Source: Clostridia bacterium
GTDB taxonomy: Bacteria; Bacillota; Clostridia; Peptostreptococcales; Anaerovoracaceae
Length of the DNA: 64,000 nucleotides
Assembly (NCBI GenBank): GCA_902363595.1
Contig: CABJAP010000014.1
Location: 46,549 to 110,548, forward strand
Direction: 5' to 3'
Shown: positions 46,601 to 53,795 of the stretch, in pieces
Layout of the letters: each line of letters starts with the position of its first letter
Position numbering within the stretch: the stretch's first letter is position 1
Program-made: the position numbers and the translations under genes
Notes under the pieces: generated by a model
Told to the model about the DNA's origin: nothing
Databases searched by the model: none
The model's input: the letters and a program-made list of their open reading frames with translations, nothing else

Positions 46601-46983
46601 ATCTGGTACTTCGGATGCTCTTGATTTACCGGTTCCACATAATAGACCGCTTTGTAAGTGTCCGCATGATCTGTCGTAAAATCCTCATCCTTGTCATTCT
46701 TTGCTTCCTCAAATGTGACTTTGACCTTGTTATCATCCTTGATTTCCAGTCCCGTGTAATCTGATTTCACATCAAATACACTGCCTGTTTCAATTTCATA
46801 ATCTTTGGCAGTCACCACCTCATCTTCATCCAGAAGGTCTTTCACTTCCTCATAAAGTGGAGGTTTTTCCTCTGGCTGGATCTCCGCTGCATATGCCGTC
46901 ATCGGAGACAGCACTGTACTAAGCATTGTCATGCCTGCCAGCAAGCCAGATACTACTTTTCTAAAATTACCTTTTTTCTTCAT
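40687..46983 (-). CDS. Giant sortase-anchored adhesin: thioester domain plus 14 CnaB-type repeats
   Basis: 2098 residues. Signal peptide at 1-33 (KVVSGLLAGMTMLSTVLSPMTAYA). An acidic, Glu/Thr-rich stretch at about 145-215. A thioester domain with AYCVQP near 277-282, where Cys and a later Gln form a host-reactive thioester. Then about 14 SpaA/CnaB-type domains of about 90-130 residues, each beginning K-x-D/K and ending E-x-x-A-P-x-G-Y; the Lys and Glu can form isopeptide bonds. The C-terminus has DAPKTGDN (sortase motif variant), a membrane helix and RKKIRKQ. Exported and wall-anchored. Within a transfer operon it probably promotes mating-pair contact or host attachment (inferred). No sortase gene is in the window. 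Confidence 0.92.
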   Translation of the reverse strand: MKKKGNFRKVVSGLLAGMTMLSTVLSPMTAYAAEIQPEEKPPLYEEVKDLLDEDEVVTAKDYEIETGSVFDVKSDYTGLEIKDDNKVKVTFEEAKNDKDEDFTTDHADTYKAVYYVEPVNQEHPKYQISRKLIVREKATEAQTETAGSEAVTESETAGSEQQTEEAEDSEADSEITDIDADEFDDLVEQAQNQDTYDEESGLELHDVLEQAGDEGVDLDAMEEGEIATFEAVSAYSARSTQQVTIEKGPLYRYADYNLGTYLTEPYYISYGNVRAIAYCVQPAKPGPGSGNYTITKIGDNQALAKVCYYGTDAAGSESFFANKHTDFSEGKRFIIIHMAASYANGSSDAFYGTNATGEALAKELYNYCVNKPEIPDVAMSFSKPDVKAYVDRNVQRTENIKFNASSQQKITMDLPKGVKLHNVSTGTVSAAGASVTIGGGTTFYLSAPLTQTRDVSDTFSAKMKGSITKDYSAYKLTTNASVQDLAFVFGEGVADEKYVSLKVSWIEQATIEIVKKDDTANVNLAGAVFGVYSDEACTKLITQMPATDKNGKSSVTIIKTQDTVYLKEITAPQGYVVNATATNVKLVASKTSAVTVENKEQLAELTVYKEGQVLTGAEVSESGTVFHYENRRQKNAVYNVYAGADIVTAYGTKVYSKGDLVKENLTTGENGSVTLKNLHLGTYVVKEAKAPDNFYNGGEEKTVTLTYAGQNKEVVFADVTFNNERQKAEVTVVKQDKDTKKPLEGGIFALYAADDIKNADGVVVVKKGTLIEKATTGEDGKAKFTADLPINHSYSVKEDQAPEGYVRNTEDVYTFKFSYTNDKEATVSFAHTFSNDRVTAKINLFKVDKETGKAVPQGDATLKGAVYGLYAREDIVHPDGATGVIYKAGEQVASLTTDEKGQASVDGLYLGKYYVKEITPPTGYLADTEEHDLECSYEGDMTAEVKRECISSEQVIKQPFQIIKAANNGKTDADLLSGAGFTVYLKSSLTKKADGSYDFDSAKPVVSGENGATEIFTDEKGYACSIPLPFGSYIVRETTTPHNYKPVDDFEVNITENHPNEPQIWRVLLDKEFKAKLKIVKKDDETKKSVLIAGTEFKVYDLDNKKYVEQVTTYPVTTTHKSYFTDSQGYLIMPKNLKIGHYRIEEVNAPEGYTINKNYMEIAVDANTAYQMDSESGDAIITVDYENHPVKGKLTIYKKGEMLSGFKKDFVYEEKYLKGAEFNVYAAENIYTPDYQKDENGNRQLIYAKDALVTTVTTGEDGKAVADNLPLGSYYVVEKTAPEGFVLNHDRSDVAFVYADQDTPVIEQEVTVGDDRQKVAIQVEKQDAENGATVEGAVFGIYNKDDIKAEGKVIVNADTLLQEMTSDKDGIASCTLDLPLGQYYVKELKAPAGFVSSDEVLNLDASYQGQDVKTVKLKTVKKNQPTTVEITKSDVTTGVELDGAKLTVLDREGNVVDQWTSVKDQPHVIKRLTVGEEYTLREEIAPYGYLKATDVKFTLEDTAEIQKVEMKDEVPTGLLIINKNGEFLDKVTLLDNVKGTVEHLFEYVTGSLTDVTFDVFAAEDIKAADGVSKDYYKADEKVGTITTDSNGIAQMDNLPAGKYYVKEVKTAHGYVLDGEPRYVDLSYRDQDTPVITYDEKWQNTRQKVKVTVLKKEKDTDRVLAGGVFGLYTSEDIKNVNGDVLLEKDSLIEQKATDEKGQITFAADLPVDGKYYVKENSAPDGFVTTEEVQEFTFEYAGEDQAEVSYDFTFENQPTTVELTKTDLTTGKELPGAHLKVTDADGNVVDEWTSTEGSHVIKELVVGNEYTMTETKPADGYVTAESITFTVENTAEIQKHEMKDDVTKVQISKTDITGDTEIPGAKLTILDKDDQVVESWTSTEEAHYIEKLPIGRYTLREEQAPKGYLLTSDVTFEVKDTGEIQKVVMKDDTAKGKVILNKTDKSSGEPLKGVEFEFRDSKGKVLETLKTDAAGHAESKLYEIAAFKNGKYDTAIKYYLVETKTLDGYTLDQTKHEVTFAYADDSTPVVEVTFNLTNEKPEVPETPSTPDVPQSHEETKVSDAPKTGDNTNIWLPILLLLISTGGMAGLYISRKKIRKQ

Positions 46984-47051
46984 GCTAAGGTCCTCTCTTT
47001 CATATATTTGTATTAAAACAGACAGTCCTTAGACTGCCTGCAATACACTAC

Positions 47052-49124
47052 TTATCGTTGTGGAAAAATAAGATTGAACTGTACATTTCCCTCTCCGGGA
47101 TCGACCATCTCCACAGTTGCTTCATACTGTCTCCCTGTTTTTCTTGATACCAGATCCTTATAATGGATTTTTCCTTTAGACAGGAACTTCTTTGCTGCCA
47201 CCTTATCCATCTTTTTTCCCTGGCTTGCAAGAAATTTATCATTTTTCCATAAGGTAAAAGCACATTTCCGGTCAGAACAGTAAAAATTTACTTTTCCTTC
47301 CCTGACATCTGCTCCACAGCGGGGACATTTGCCAATGACTTCTCCTTTTGCCTTTCCCTGAAACTGATTTTTCTTCTCTTCTGAAATCCCCTGATACCTG
47401 GCAACCAGTTCCTGCATCAGCTCTGTAATCCCATTTAGGAATTCATCTGCTGTCTCTGTATTCTGGGCAATATGATTCAATGCCATTTCCCACTCTGCGG
47501 TCATCTTCGGAGATTTAATCTCATCCGGTAGAACCGTAATCAGCACATTTCCATCATCTGTCGGCACCAGATTTTTCTTTTCCCTTTTCACAAAGCCAGA
47601 CTGAATCAGTTTTTCAATGATTGCTGCCCTTGTTGCAGGAGTACCAAGTCCTTTCTTTTCTGTATCTTCGGTCAGCTCTTCATTCCCTGCACGTTCCATC
47701 GCAGAAAGCAGGGTATCTTCTGTGTACTGTTTCGGTGGCTGTGTAAAATGCTCCGATACAAAAGAATCACAGGGACCATAATGCTTGCCTGCCCAGATAT
47801 CCAACTCCGGCTCTTCTTTTTCTGCAATGATTCCAAAGAACTGTTTCAGTTTTTTCTCAATTGTCTTGAACCCTTCCTGTTTTGTTTTCTTTGCATTGAG
47901 ATAAAACGTATGATAATTGCAGGTAATCTGACATTTATGACTCTCATAAATATAAGGATCTGCAGTTGCTGTCAGAACCCTGGCACTGATCAAATACAAA
48001 ATCTTGCGGCTTCGTTCTTTCAGTTCACCAATATCTGCTTTGGCTACTTCCATGGTTGGGATAATCGCATGGTGATCGGATACTTTCTTTGAATTTAATA
48101 CCTTACTCACGTCCGGTTGATATTCCAGACCTTCAGCATAAGGCATTTTCCCAAATAACATCTGAATCAGAGTTTCTGTACTTTCTCCCATCTCATCTGT
48201 CAGATACTGGCTGTCTGTTCTCGGATAAGTGACAAGCTTCTGCTCATACATCTCCTGCACAGCATCCAATGTCTGCTGTGCGGTATAGCCAAACATTCTG
48301 TTAGCTTCCCTCTGCAGGGTGGTCAGATCATAAAGCTTCGGAGGGCGGACCGTTTTCTCTTTCACATCATCCTTCTCCACTTCGCACATGCGCTCCTGAC
48401 ACTCTGCAGCCACTTTATCTGCATCTTCTTTTTTCTGAAAATTCTCTGTGACCGCATCCATATCGTCAAATTTGATATGAGCCATATAATATTTCTCTTT
48501 GGTAAATTCCTTGATCTTCTGATTTCGATCCACGATCATGGCAAGTGTTGGTGTCTGTACTCTTCCAACTTTCAGATTCTGGTTATACAGAACAGAAAAA
48601 AGACGGCTCGCATTGATTCCCACCAGCCAGTCAGCCTTTGCCCTGCAAAGAGCTGACTGATAGAGACTGTCATAACACGAACCGTCTTTTAATGACGCAA
48701 ATCCATCTTTAATTGCCTGTTCTTCCATGGAAGAGATCCAGAGTCGCTTCATCGGCTTTTTACATCCTGCCTGCTCATACACCAGACGGAAGATCAGCTC
48801 ACCTTCACGTCCTGCATCAGTGGCACAGATCACTTCATCTACTTTGGAATCTCTCATAAGTTTCTTTAAGATTCCAAACTGCTTTTTCGTACCTTCCAAT
48901 ACCTTATGTTTCCAACATTCTGGCACAATCGGCAGATCATCATATCTCCATTTTTTATATTTTTCATCGTATTCCGATGCATCACATAATCCAACTAGAT
49001 GTCCTACGCACCAGGAAACGATATAACCGTTTCCCTCCACGTAGCCATCTTTTCTTGTTCTGGCTCCAAGCACGGAAGCCAGTGCCATCGCAACCGATGG
49101 CTTTTCTGCAATCACTAATTTCAT
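47052..49124 (-). CDS. topB: DNA topoisomerase III
   Basis: 690 residues. Toprim begins KLVIAEKPSVAMALASVLG with catalytic E7 and continues with DAGREGELIF. The active-site region has VTYPRTDSQYL, whose Tyr is the nucleophile. The C-terminus has a zinc finger (CPRCGADV..FYCSDRKC) and a short basic domain. ICE-encoded TopB relaxes or decatenates DNA during transfer. Its ATG is 1 bp beyond the DUF4366 stop (49125), so translation is coupled. Confidence 0.95.
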   Translation of the reverse strand: MKLVIAEKPSVAMALASVLGARTRKDGYVEGNGYIVSWCVGHLVGLCDASEYDEKYKKWRYDDLPIVPECWKHKVLEGTKKQFGILKKLMRDSKVDEVICATDAGREGELIFRLVYEQAGCKKPMKRLWISSMEEQAIKDGFASLKDGSCYDSLYQSALCRAKADWLVGINASRLFSVLYNQNLKVGRVQTPTLAMIVDRNQKIKEFTKEKYYMAHIKFDDMDAVTENFQKKEDADKVAAECQERMCEVEKDDVKEKTVRPPKLYDLTTLQREANRMFGYTAQQTLDAVQEMYEQKLVTYPRTDSQYLTDEMGESTETLIQMLFGKMPYAEGLEYQPDVSKVLNSKKVSDHHAIIPTMEVAKADIGELKERSRKILYLISARVLTATADPYIYESHKCQITCNYHTFYLNAKKTKQEGFKTIEKKLKQFFGIIAEKEEPELDIWAGKHYGPCDSFVSEHFTQPPKQYTEDTLLSAMERAGNEELTEDTEKKGLGTPATRAAIIEKLIQSGFVKREKKNLVPTDDGNVLITVLPDEIKSPKMTAEWEMALNHIAQNTETADEFLNGITELMQELVARYQGISEEKKNQFQGKAKGEVIGKCPRCGADVREGKVNFYCSDRKCAFTLWKNDKFLASQGKKMDKVAAKKFLSKGKIHYKDLVSRKTGRQYEATVEMVDPGEGNVQFNLIFPQR

Positions 49125-50552
49125 TTACTCCTGCTCCTCTTCTTCATCTTCTAGTACCTCATCATTGAAATCTTCATCTTTCAAAACTTCTGTCCCTGCA
49201 TTTTCCTGTTCTTCCTGCTCATCTGCATCGTCTACTTCCCGTTTTTCTGACTCTGAATCTTCGGATTCATTTTCATCCTCTTCCATCTCATCTTCATCAT
49301 CATATTCATGTTTCGGTTTGTAGACTTTCAAGTAATAACCACCTGCCGCAGCTCCAACAGCAACCAATCCGATCAGTAGATAAGTCCCTGCCAAACTTTT
49401 GTCTTCTGGCATCTGAATTTCATCCTCTACCTTATCTTTCTCATCTGTCTCTGTCGTTTCCGGCTTTTCTTCTTCAGCCTGTTTCTCTGGTTCTGCATAA
49501 ACAATATCTACTTCCGGAAGTGTCACAGAATCAGAAAGTGTGAAGTTCATCAGGTCTTTCTCACTGACTTCGGTAAGGAAATACACATTATCCTGAGATT
49601 TTGAATTGTCGATGATCAGATAAAAAATCTTACCACTCTTAGTTGAAATGGTATAAAACTCTTTTGTGCCTTCCGTAGCTGTTTTGGTAACAGAATCTGC
49701 TGTCTCGCCTTCTTTATTAAGCTGTTCCTCAATACCTGTCACTGTCCGATCATCCACAGTTCCTTTTGCATCTGTTGGCTCAGAAGCCTGTGCATCCTGC
49801 GGAAGTGGTGAAGTCGTTGTTTTCTCAGTCCCAGTTGCATCTGCACTGGTCGTGGTTGCCATCGCACCATTGCTGTCACCTGAAGTTTTCTGTTTCTCTG
49901 CCTGCTTCTTTGCCCATTCATAATAAGGATTCTGCAACACATACTTTTCAGAAGTATTTCCGGCACCATCCGTTACCGTGATTTCAATCTGTTTTGTTGT
50001 AAAATCTTTCTGTGTCAGTTGCACTCTCAGCATTCCATCCTTCAGATCTGTATAAGTGGTGCCATTAACTGTCACAGAAGTAATGCCGGAAACGGTATCA
50101 TTTCCCTGAATCGTCAGTACACCATCTGTCAGAGATGCAGAAAGCGTAGGCTTTTCTGTGTCATAACACTTAATAGAGCGATTCTGCTCATAGACCTTCC
50201 CCTCACCATCTGTCACACGCACATAGACCGTCTGATTACCAGTAATGGAAATACTTCCATTCCCTGTCACATCCTGCCAGCTTCCGTCTTTCCCAGCTTT
50301 CGCTTCAATTTTTGTGATAGAAAATCCTTCTGGCATATGACTGGCATCCACAGTAATTGCGACTGCCGTTTCCCCCTGTCTCCAGCCATCTGGCTTTTCA
50401 ATCGTAATTGCGGGTGCTGTATTCTCTGCCGCTAACACACTCTGTGTCTGCAACATAGGCGATGTCAAGCAAAGAATCGTTGTTGCCGCAAGCAATCCTT
50501 TTTTCACGCTATTTTTAGATTTCTTCTGTTTCATCTTCTCTAAATTCATCAT
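49125..50552 (-). CDS. CD1107-family surface protein (DUF4366)
   Basis: 475 residues. A signal peptide (KKGLLAATTILCLTSPMLQTQSVLA) is cleaved near 41. Two Ig-like beta domains follow (APAITIEKPDGW..., PTLSASLTDGVLTIQGNDTVSGITSVTVNG). Then a Ser/Thr-rich spacer and the DUF4366 core (FYTISTKSGKIFYLIIDNSKSQDNVYFLTEVSEKDLMNF). A membrane helix (LAGTYLLIGLVAVGAAAGGYYL) precedes a very acidic cytoplasmic tail of about 60 residues. The tail may contact cytoplasmic transfer proteins. Its start overlaps DUF4315 by 38 bp. Confidence 0.87.
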   Translation of the reverse strand: MMNLEKMKQKKSKNSVKKGLLAATTILCLTSPMLQTQSVLAAENTAPAITIEKPDGWRQGETAVAITVDASHMPEGFSITKIEAKAGKDGSWQDVTGNGSISITGNQTVYVRVTDGEGKVYEQNRSIKCYDTEKPTLSASLTDGVLTIQGNDTVSGITSVTVNGTTYTDLKDGMLRVQLTQKDFTTKQIEITVTDGAGNTSEKYVLQNPYYEWAKKQAEKQKTSGDSNGAMATTTSADATGTEKTTTSPLPQDAQASEPTDAKGTVDDRTVTGIEEQLNKEGETADSVTKTATEGTKEFYTISTKSGKIFYLIIDNSKSQDNVYFLTEVSEKDLMNFTLSDSVTLPEVDIVYAEPEKQAEEEKPETTETDEKDKVEDEIQMPEDKSLAGTYLLIGLVAVGAAAGGYYLKVYKPKHEYDDEDEMEEDENESEDSESEKREVDDADEQEEQENAGTEVLKDEDFNDEVLEDEEEEQE

Positions 50553-50808
50553 CAGACCTTGTTTCCTCCTTCTGTATTTCTACCCTGCCGGGCAGTTCAT
50601 TTTTCATTCTCTTTTTGAAAGCTTCCAGCTCTGGAATGCTCATATCCATTGCACGGATAATTTTTACAATTTCCAGATTTTCCGCTTCTGTTTTTGCTAT
50701 CTCCGCAGCCTTGAAACGCTTTAAATCTGCTTCATATCTGGCTTTGGATGCTTCCATTTTTTCCTTGGCTTTCTCATAATCTGCCGTTGCTTTTTCAAGA
50801 CTTTTCAT
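50515..50808 (-). CDS. DUF4315 small coiled-coil protein
   Basis: 97 residues: SLEKATADYEKAKEKMEASKARYEADLKRFKAAEIAKTEAENLEIVKIIRAMDMSIPELEAFKKRMK is the DUF4315 core, and the tail is acidic. The ATG at 50808 has AAAGGAGAAGC; the longer frame to 50925 overlaps the NlpC gene's end and lacks a site. Between the CD1108-like hydrolase and DUF4366 as usual in clostridial ICEs. Function unknown. Confidence 0.85.
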   Translation of the reverse strand: MKSLEKATADYEKAKEKMEASKARYEADLKRFKAAEIAKTEAENLEIVKIIRAMDMSIPELEAFKKRMKNELPGRVEIQKEETRSDDEFREDETEEI

Positions 50809-50848
50809 CGCTTCTCCTTTCCGGACGGCTGTTACACCGCCCTTTTCC

Positions 50849-53665
50849 TTACCATCGTCCGAATCCATAGAAATGACTCTGCCAGTATGGAGAGTTGATG
50901 GACGTATACTGCACCGGATGCCCACAATGGATCATCTGACCATTGCCCACATAGATTCCGATATGCGTTACCGGAACTCCTGCATCGTAAGTACCTGTAA
51001 AGAAGATCAGATCTCCTGGCTGTGCTTCTGACTGAGATACCGGCGTACAAATGTCATACAATCCCTGTGCCGTTAATCTTCCTGTATTCCTTACACCTGA
51101 ATGTGTCAGGCAGTAACTTACGAATCCAGAACAGTCAAATCCACTTGGCGAATATCCACCCCACACATACGGTGTCCCAAGATATCTCGCTGCTTCATTT
51201 AACAAACGCTGTGCTGCTTCACTGGTATATTCATTGCCGCCAAATCCTGCCCCTTCTCCTGTTTCCAGATAAAAGATCGGGTTTAACCGCTCTCCATTTT
51301 TCAGAAGTTCAATGTGAAGATGGCTTCCTGTAGAATTTCCAGTATTTCCTACAAGCCCTATCTCATCACCTTTCGTGACGGATGCTCCTGCAGATACACT
51401 CCGGCTGCTTAAATGTGCATACCGCAGTTCATAGCCTTTACTGTCCTTGATCACAACATAATTGCCATAGCTGTCGTTATAAGCAGAAGTTGTAACCGTT
51501 CCGGTCAGCCCTGCCATTACTTTTGTCCCTTCCGGTGCTCCGATATCCATACCATTATGAAGCTGATTTGCTCCTGATATTGGATGAATCCTGTATCCAT
51601 AATAGCTGGTCACACTGGAATACCAGTTAAAATCAACCGGTGTTGCAAACATCTGCAAGTTGCCTTTTGTATCGTTGTAGGCACTGAACAGTTCTTTCTG
51701 GAAAAATCCCAACCTGTCCTGACAGATTGACATCAGGTTTCCACTATTTAAGGTGACATTCAGCACATCTACATCTCTTGTCCTGGTCACTTCCACTTCA
51801 TTGCTTCCATTATCATCTGCCAGATAACATTCCCATGTTTGATGTCCATGTGCAGATGCTGCCGCATGACTGTCATAATAGACATCAAACTGTACACCGT
51901 ATCTTGCGAAAGCTCCGGTATCTTCTACAGTATATTCGACACCATTCATAACTACCTTTGTTCCCATTGGTACAAACGGATTGGAAGCATCTACCGCTAA
52001 GGTATGATTGGCAGTTGGATATGCTCCACTGGCAGTCGGTCCTCCGCTCCAAATACCACAACAAATTGGGCAGTTACAATACCCACTGGTCACAACCTGT
52101 CCCAAAGATTCTCCAACTCTTACAGTTGCTGTCTCTGTCACAGTCTCATTGACTGCTTCTGTTTCTAACCGATACTGCAATGCAAAAAGAGCATCCAGTT
52201 CTGGCTTTACCTGTTCAAAGGTAAATTCTTCATACTTTGCTGACAGATAACTGATCAGGATAAACGGATCATGCTCAATAGGTCCGATGTTATATCGGTA
52301 TTCCTCATGTCCCGGTTCTTCAGATTCCATGTTGTTGATCCGCTCCTGCAGATTAGCTTCCAGCTGTGTATAATACAATTCCACTTCCCGGATTGCCTGA
52401 TCCGATGACAGATAACTGGTCCCTGTGTAAGTGATTACATTTTGTAAAAACACTGCAGAACATGACGTGACATTCGTTATGATCAGAAACATCAATCCGA
52501 TCAGAACTGCTACACTGATATACACCTTCCGATTTTCTTTAAAGAAGTTGGTGACCTTACCGCCAATCTTCTTAATATAATCAATCGTACCTTTTGTAGC
52601 TGTTCCTACTGTCTGTTCACTTCGCTTCGCTTTGGCATAATCCCATTTGATCTGTTGCTTCTGAATCTGTTTTTTCAGCTTCTTCTGCTCCTGATGGGAT
52701 GCAGCCTGTGCCTGTTTCTCTTCCTGTCTTTCAAGTCTGCTTCTTTTTCTGGATGCCCACTGTTTCCTGCGTCTGGCACTTCTCTGTTCCAGCCGGTAAA
52801 CACCTTCGCCGCTTTCTTCTAACTTATGGGCACCTTCTACCGCCGCATTATCGTCTTCATTTTTGCTGATCTCACGGTGCAATGCTACGGAAGTTGCACT
52901 TCCTGCTTTCTTGACAACAGAAGTTTTTTCTGTTTTCACAGATTCCCCTTCACCAAACTTCAAACGGGATTTTTTCTTTCCAGGAGTTTCTCCTTCATTT
53001 GCCTGATAGACCTGTGCTTTCTTGGAATGCTGCTTTGCTTCCTTTTTCTTTCTTGCTTCTTCATAAGAAAACTTTTTGGCTTTTTCTTTCTGTTTCTGAT
53101 GGCGGAAATTGACTCCATCCGTATCCATCTGGTTCAATTTCTCCATATCTTTGTCATTTTTCACAGAAGCACCAGTTTCCTCATAAGCAAACTTCAAACG
53201 TTGTTTTTGTTTTGGCTTTTTGCTGCCACCTGTCTGATTTCTCCGGCTGTCTCCTCTGTTTTCTGATAGATCAGCACGTTTTTCTTTCAGTCTCCCTGAC
53301 TGTCCGGCTTCGGATTCTTCTGCAAGTCTGGATTCTTTTCCGACTTCAGCACGGATTCTTTTTCTATTTTGCTGTTTACTACTCTGTCCAAAATCCTCAC
53401 TTTGCTTCTCTGTCCGTATCAGTTCCGGTGCATCTCTGGATTTTTGCACAGAGGGTCGAATATTTTTCCCACTCCGTTCAGACTGGCGGGGAGACTTATC
53501 CACAAGGTTTTCTTCTTTTTCCCCCTGTTTTCTTCCCATCTGCACATCACCGACACGGTTACTGACACGAACAGAAGATTTATCTGTCAGGTTTTCTTCC
53601 ACCAGACCATCCTTGGTCATCTTCTGGACTTTCTTGTCCCTGACTTTCATTCTCTGTTCTGCCAC
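50849..53665 (-). CDS. CD1108-like membrane peptidoglycan hydrolase (3D, M23 and NlpC/P60 domains)
   Basis: 938 residues, GTG start with GGAGGAG upstream. Residues 1-370 are a highly charged cytoplasmic region with repeated KxKxKxxYEEAR-like motifs. A membrane helix at about 383-403 (ISVAVLIGLMFLIITNVTSC) leads to the outside. Then a 3D domain (GYCNCPICCGIW near 532; VEDTGAFARYGVQFDVY), an M23 domain (HNGMDIG near 703; GSHLHIEL) and NlpC/P60 (FDCSGF near 843; H in VTHIGIYVG). It opens the wall for the conjugation channel. Carrying two peptidase types plus 3D is unusual; most ICE hydrolases have one or two domains. Confidence 0.9.
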   Translation of the reverse strand: MAEQRMKVRDKKVQKMTKDGLVEENLTDKSSVRVSNRVGDVQMGRKQGEKEENLVDKSPRQSERSGKNIRPSVQKSRDAPELIRTEKQSEDFGQSSKQQNRKRIRAEVGKESRLAEESEAGQSGRLKEKRADLSENRGDSRRNQTGGSKKPKQKQRLKFAYEETGASVKNDKDMEKLNQMDTDGVNFRHQKQKEKAKKFSYEEARKKKEAKQHSKKAQVYQANEGETPGKKKSRLKFGEGESVKTEKTSVVKKAGSATSVALHREISKNEDDNAAVEGAHKLEESGEGVYRLEQRSARRRKQWASRKRSRLERQEEKQAQAASHQEQKKLKKQIQKQQIKWDYAKAKRSEQTVGTATKGTIDYIKKIGGKVTNFFKENRKVYISVAVLIGLMFLIITNVTSCSAVFLQNVITYTGTSYLSSDQAIREVELYYTQLEANLQERINNMESEEPGHEEYRYNIGPIEHDPFILISYLSAKYEEFTFEQVKPELDALFALQYRLETEAVNETVTETATVRVGESLGQVVTSGYCNCPICCGIWSGGPTASGAYPTANHTLAVDASNPFVPMGTKVVMNGVEYTVEDTGAFARYGVQFDVYYDSHAAASAHGHQTWECYLADDNGSNEVEVTRTRDVDVLNVTLNSGNLMSICQDRLGFFQKELFSAYNDTKGNLQMFATPVDFNWYSSVTSYYGYRIHPISGANQLHNGMDIGAPEGTKVMAGLTGTVTTSAYNDSYGNYVVIKDSKGYELRYAHLSSRSVSAGASVTKGDEIGLVGNTGNSTGSHLHIELLKNGERLNPIFYLETGEGAGFGGNEYTSEAAQRLLNEAARYLGTPYVWGGYSPSGFDCSGFVSYCLTHSGVRNTGRLTAQGLYDICTPVSQSEAQPGDLIFFTGTYDAGVPVTHIGIYVGNGQMIHCGHPVQYTSINSPYWQSHFYGFGRW

Positions 53666-53668
53666 TGA

Positions 53669-53779
53669 TTACTCCTCCTTCTTCGGATACCCTTTCCCTG
53701 CCTGTAATAAACAGAGAAAAGCGATGCCAAAAACAGCACCGCCACTAAAAGTTAATACATATGAAATTGCTCGTAACAT
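53669..53779 (-). CDS. DUF3789-like membrane microprotein
   Basis: 36 residues (MLRAISYVLTFSGGAVFG, then IAFLCLLQAGKGYPKKEE) with one membrane span and a short charged tail. AAAGGAGAAAACA precedes the ATG and its stop is 4 bp before the hydrolase GTG. Similar peptides (DUF3789) are found at this place in clostridial ICEs. It could stabilise the membrane assembly of VirB4 and the hydrolase. Confidence 0.75.
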   Translation of the reverse strand: MLRAISYVLTFSGGAVFGIAFLCLLQAGKGYPKKEE

Positions 53780-53795
53780 TGTTTTCTCCTTTGTT

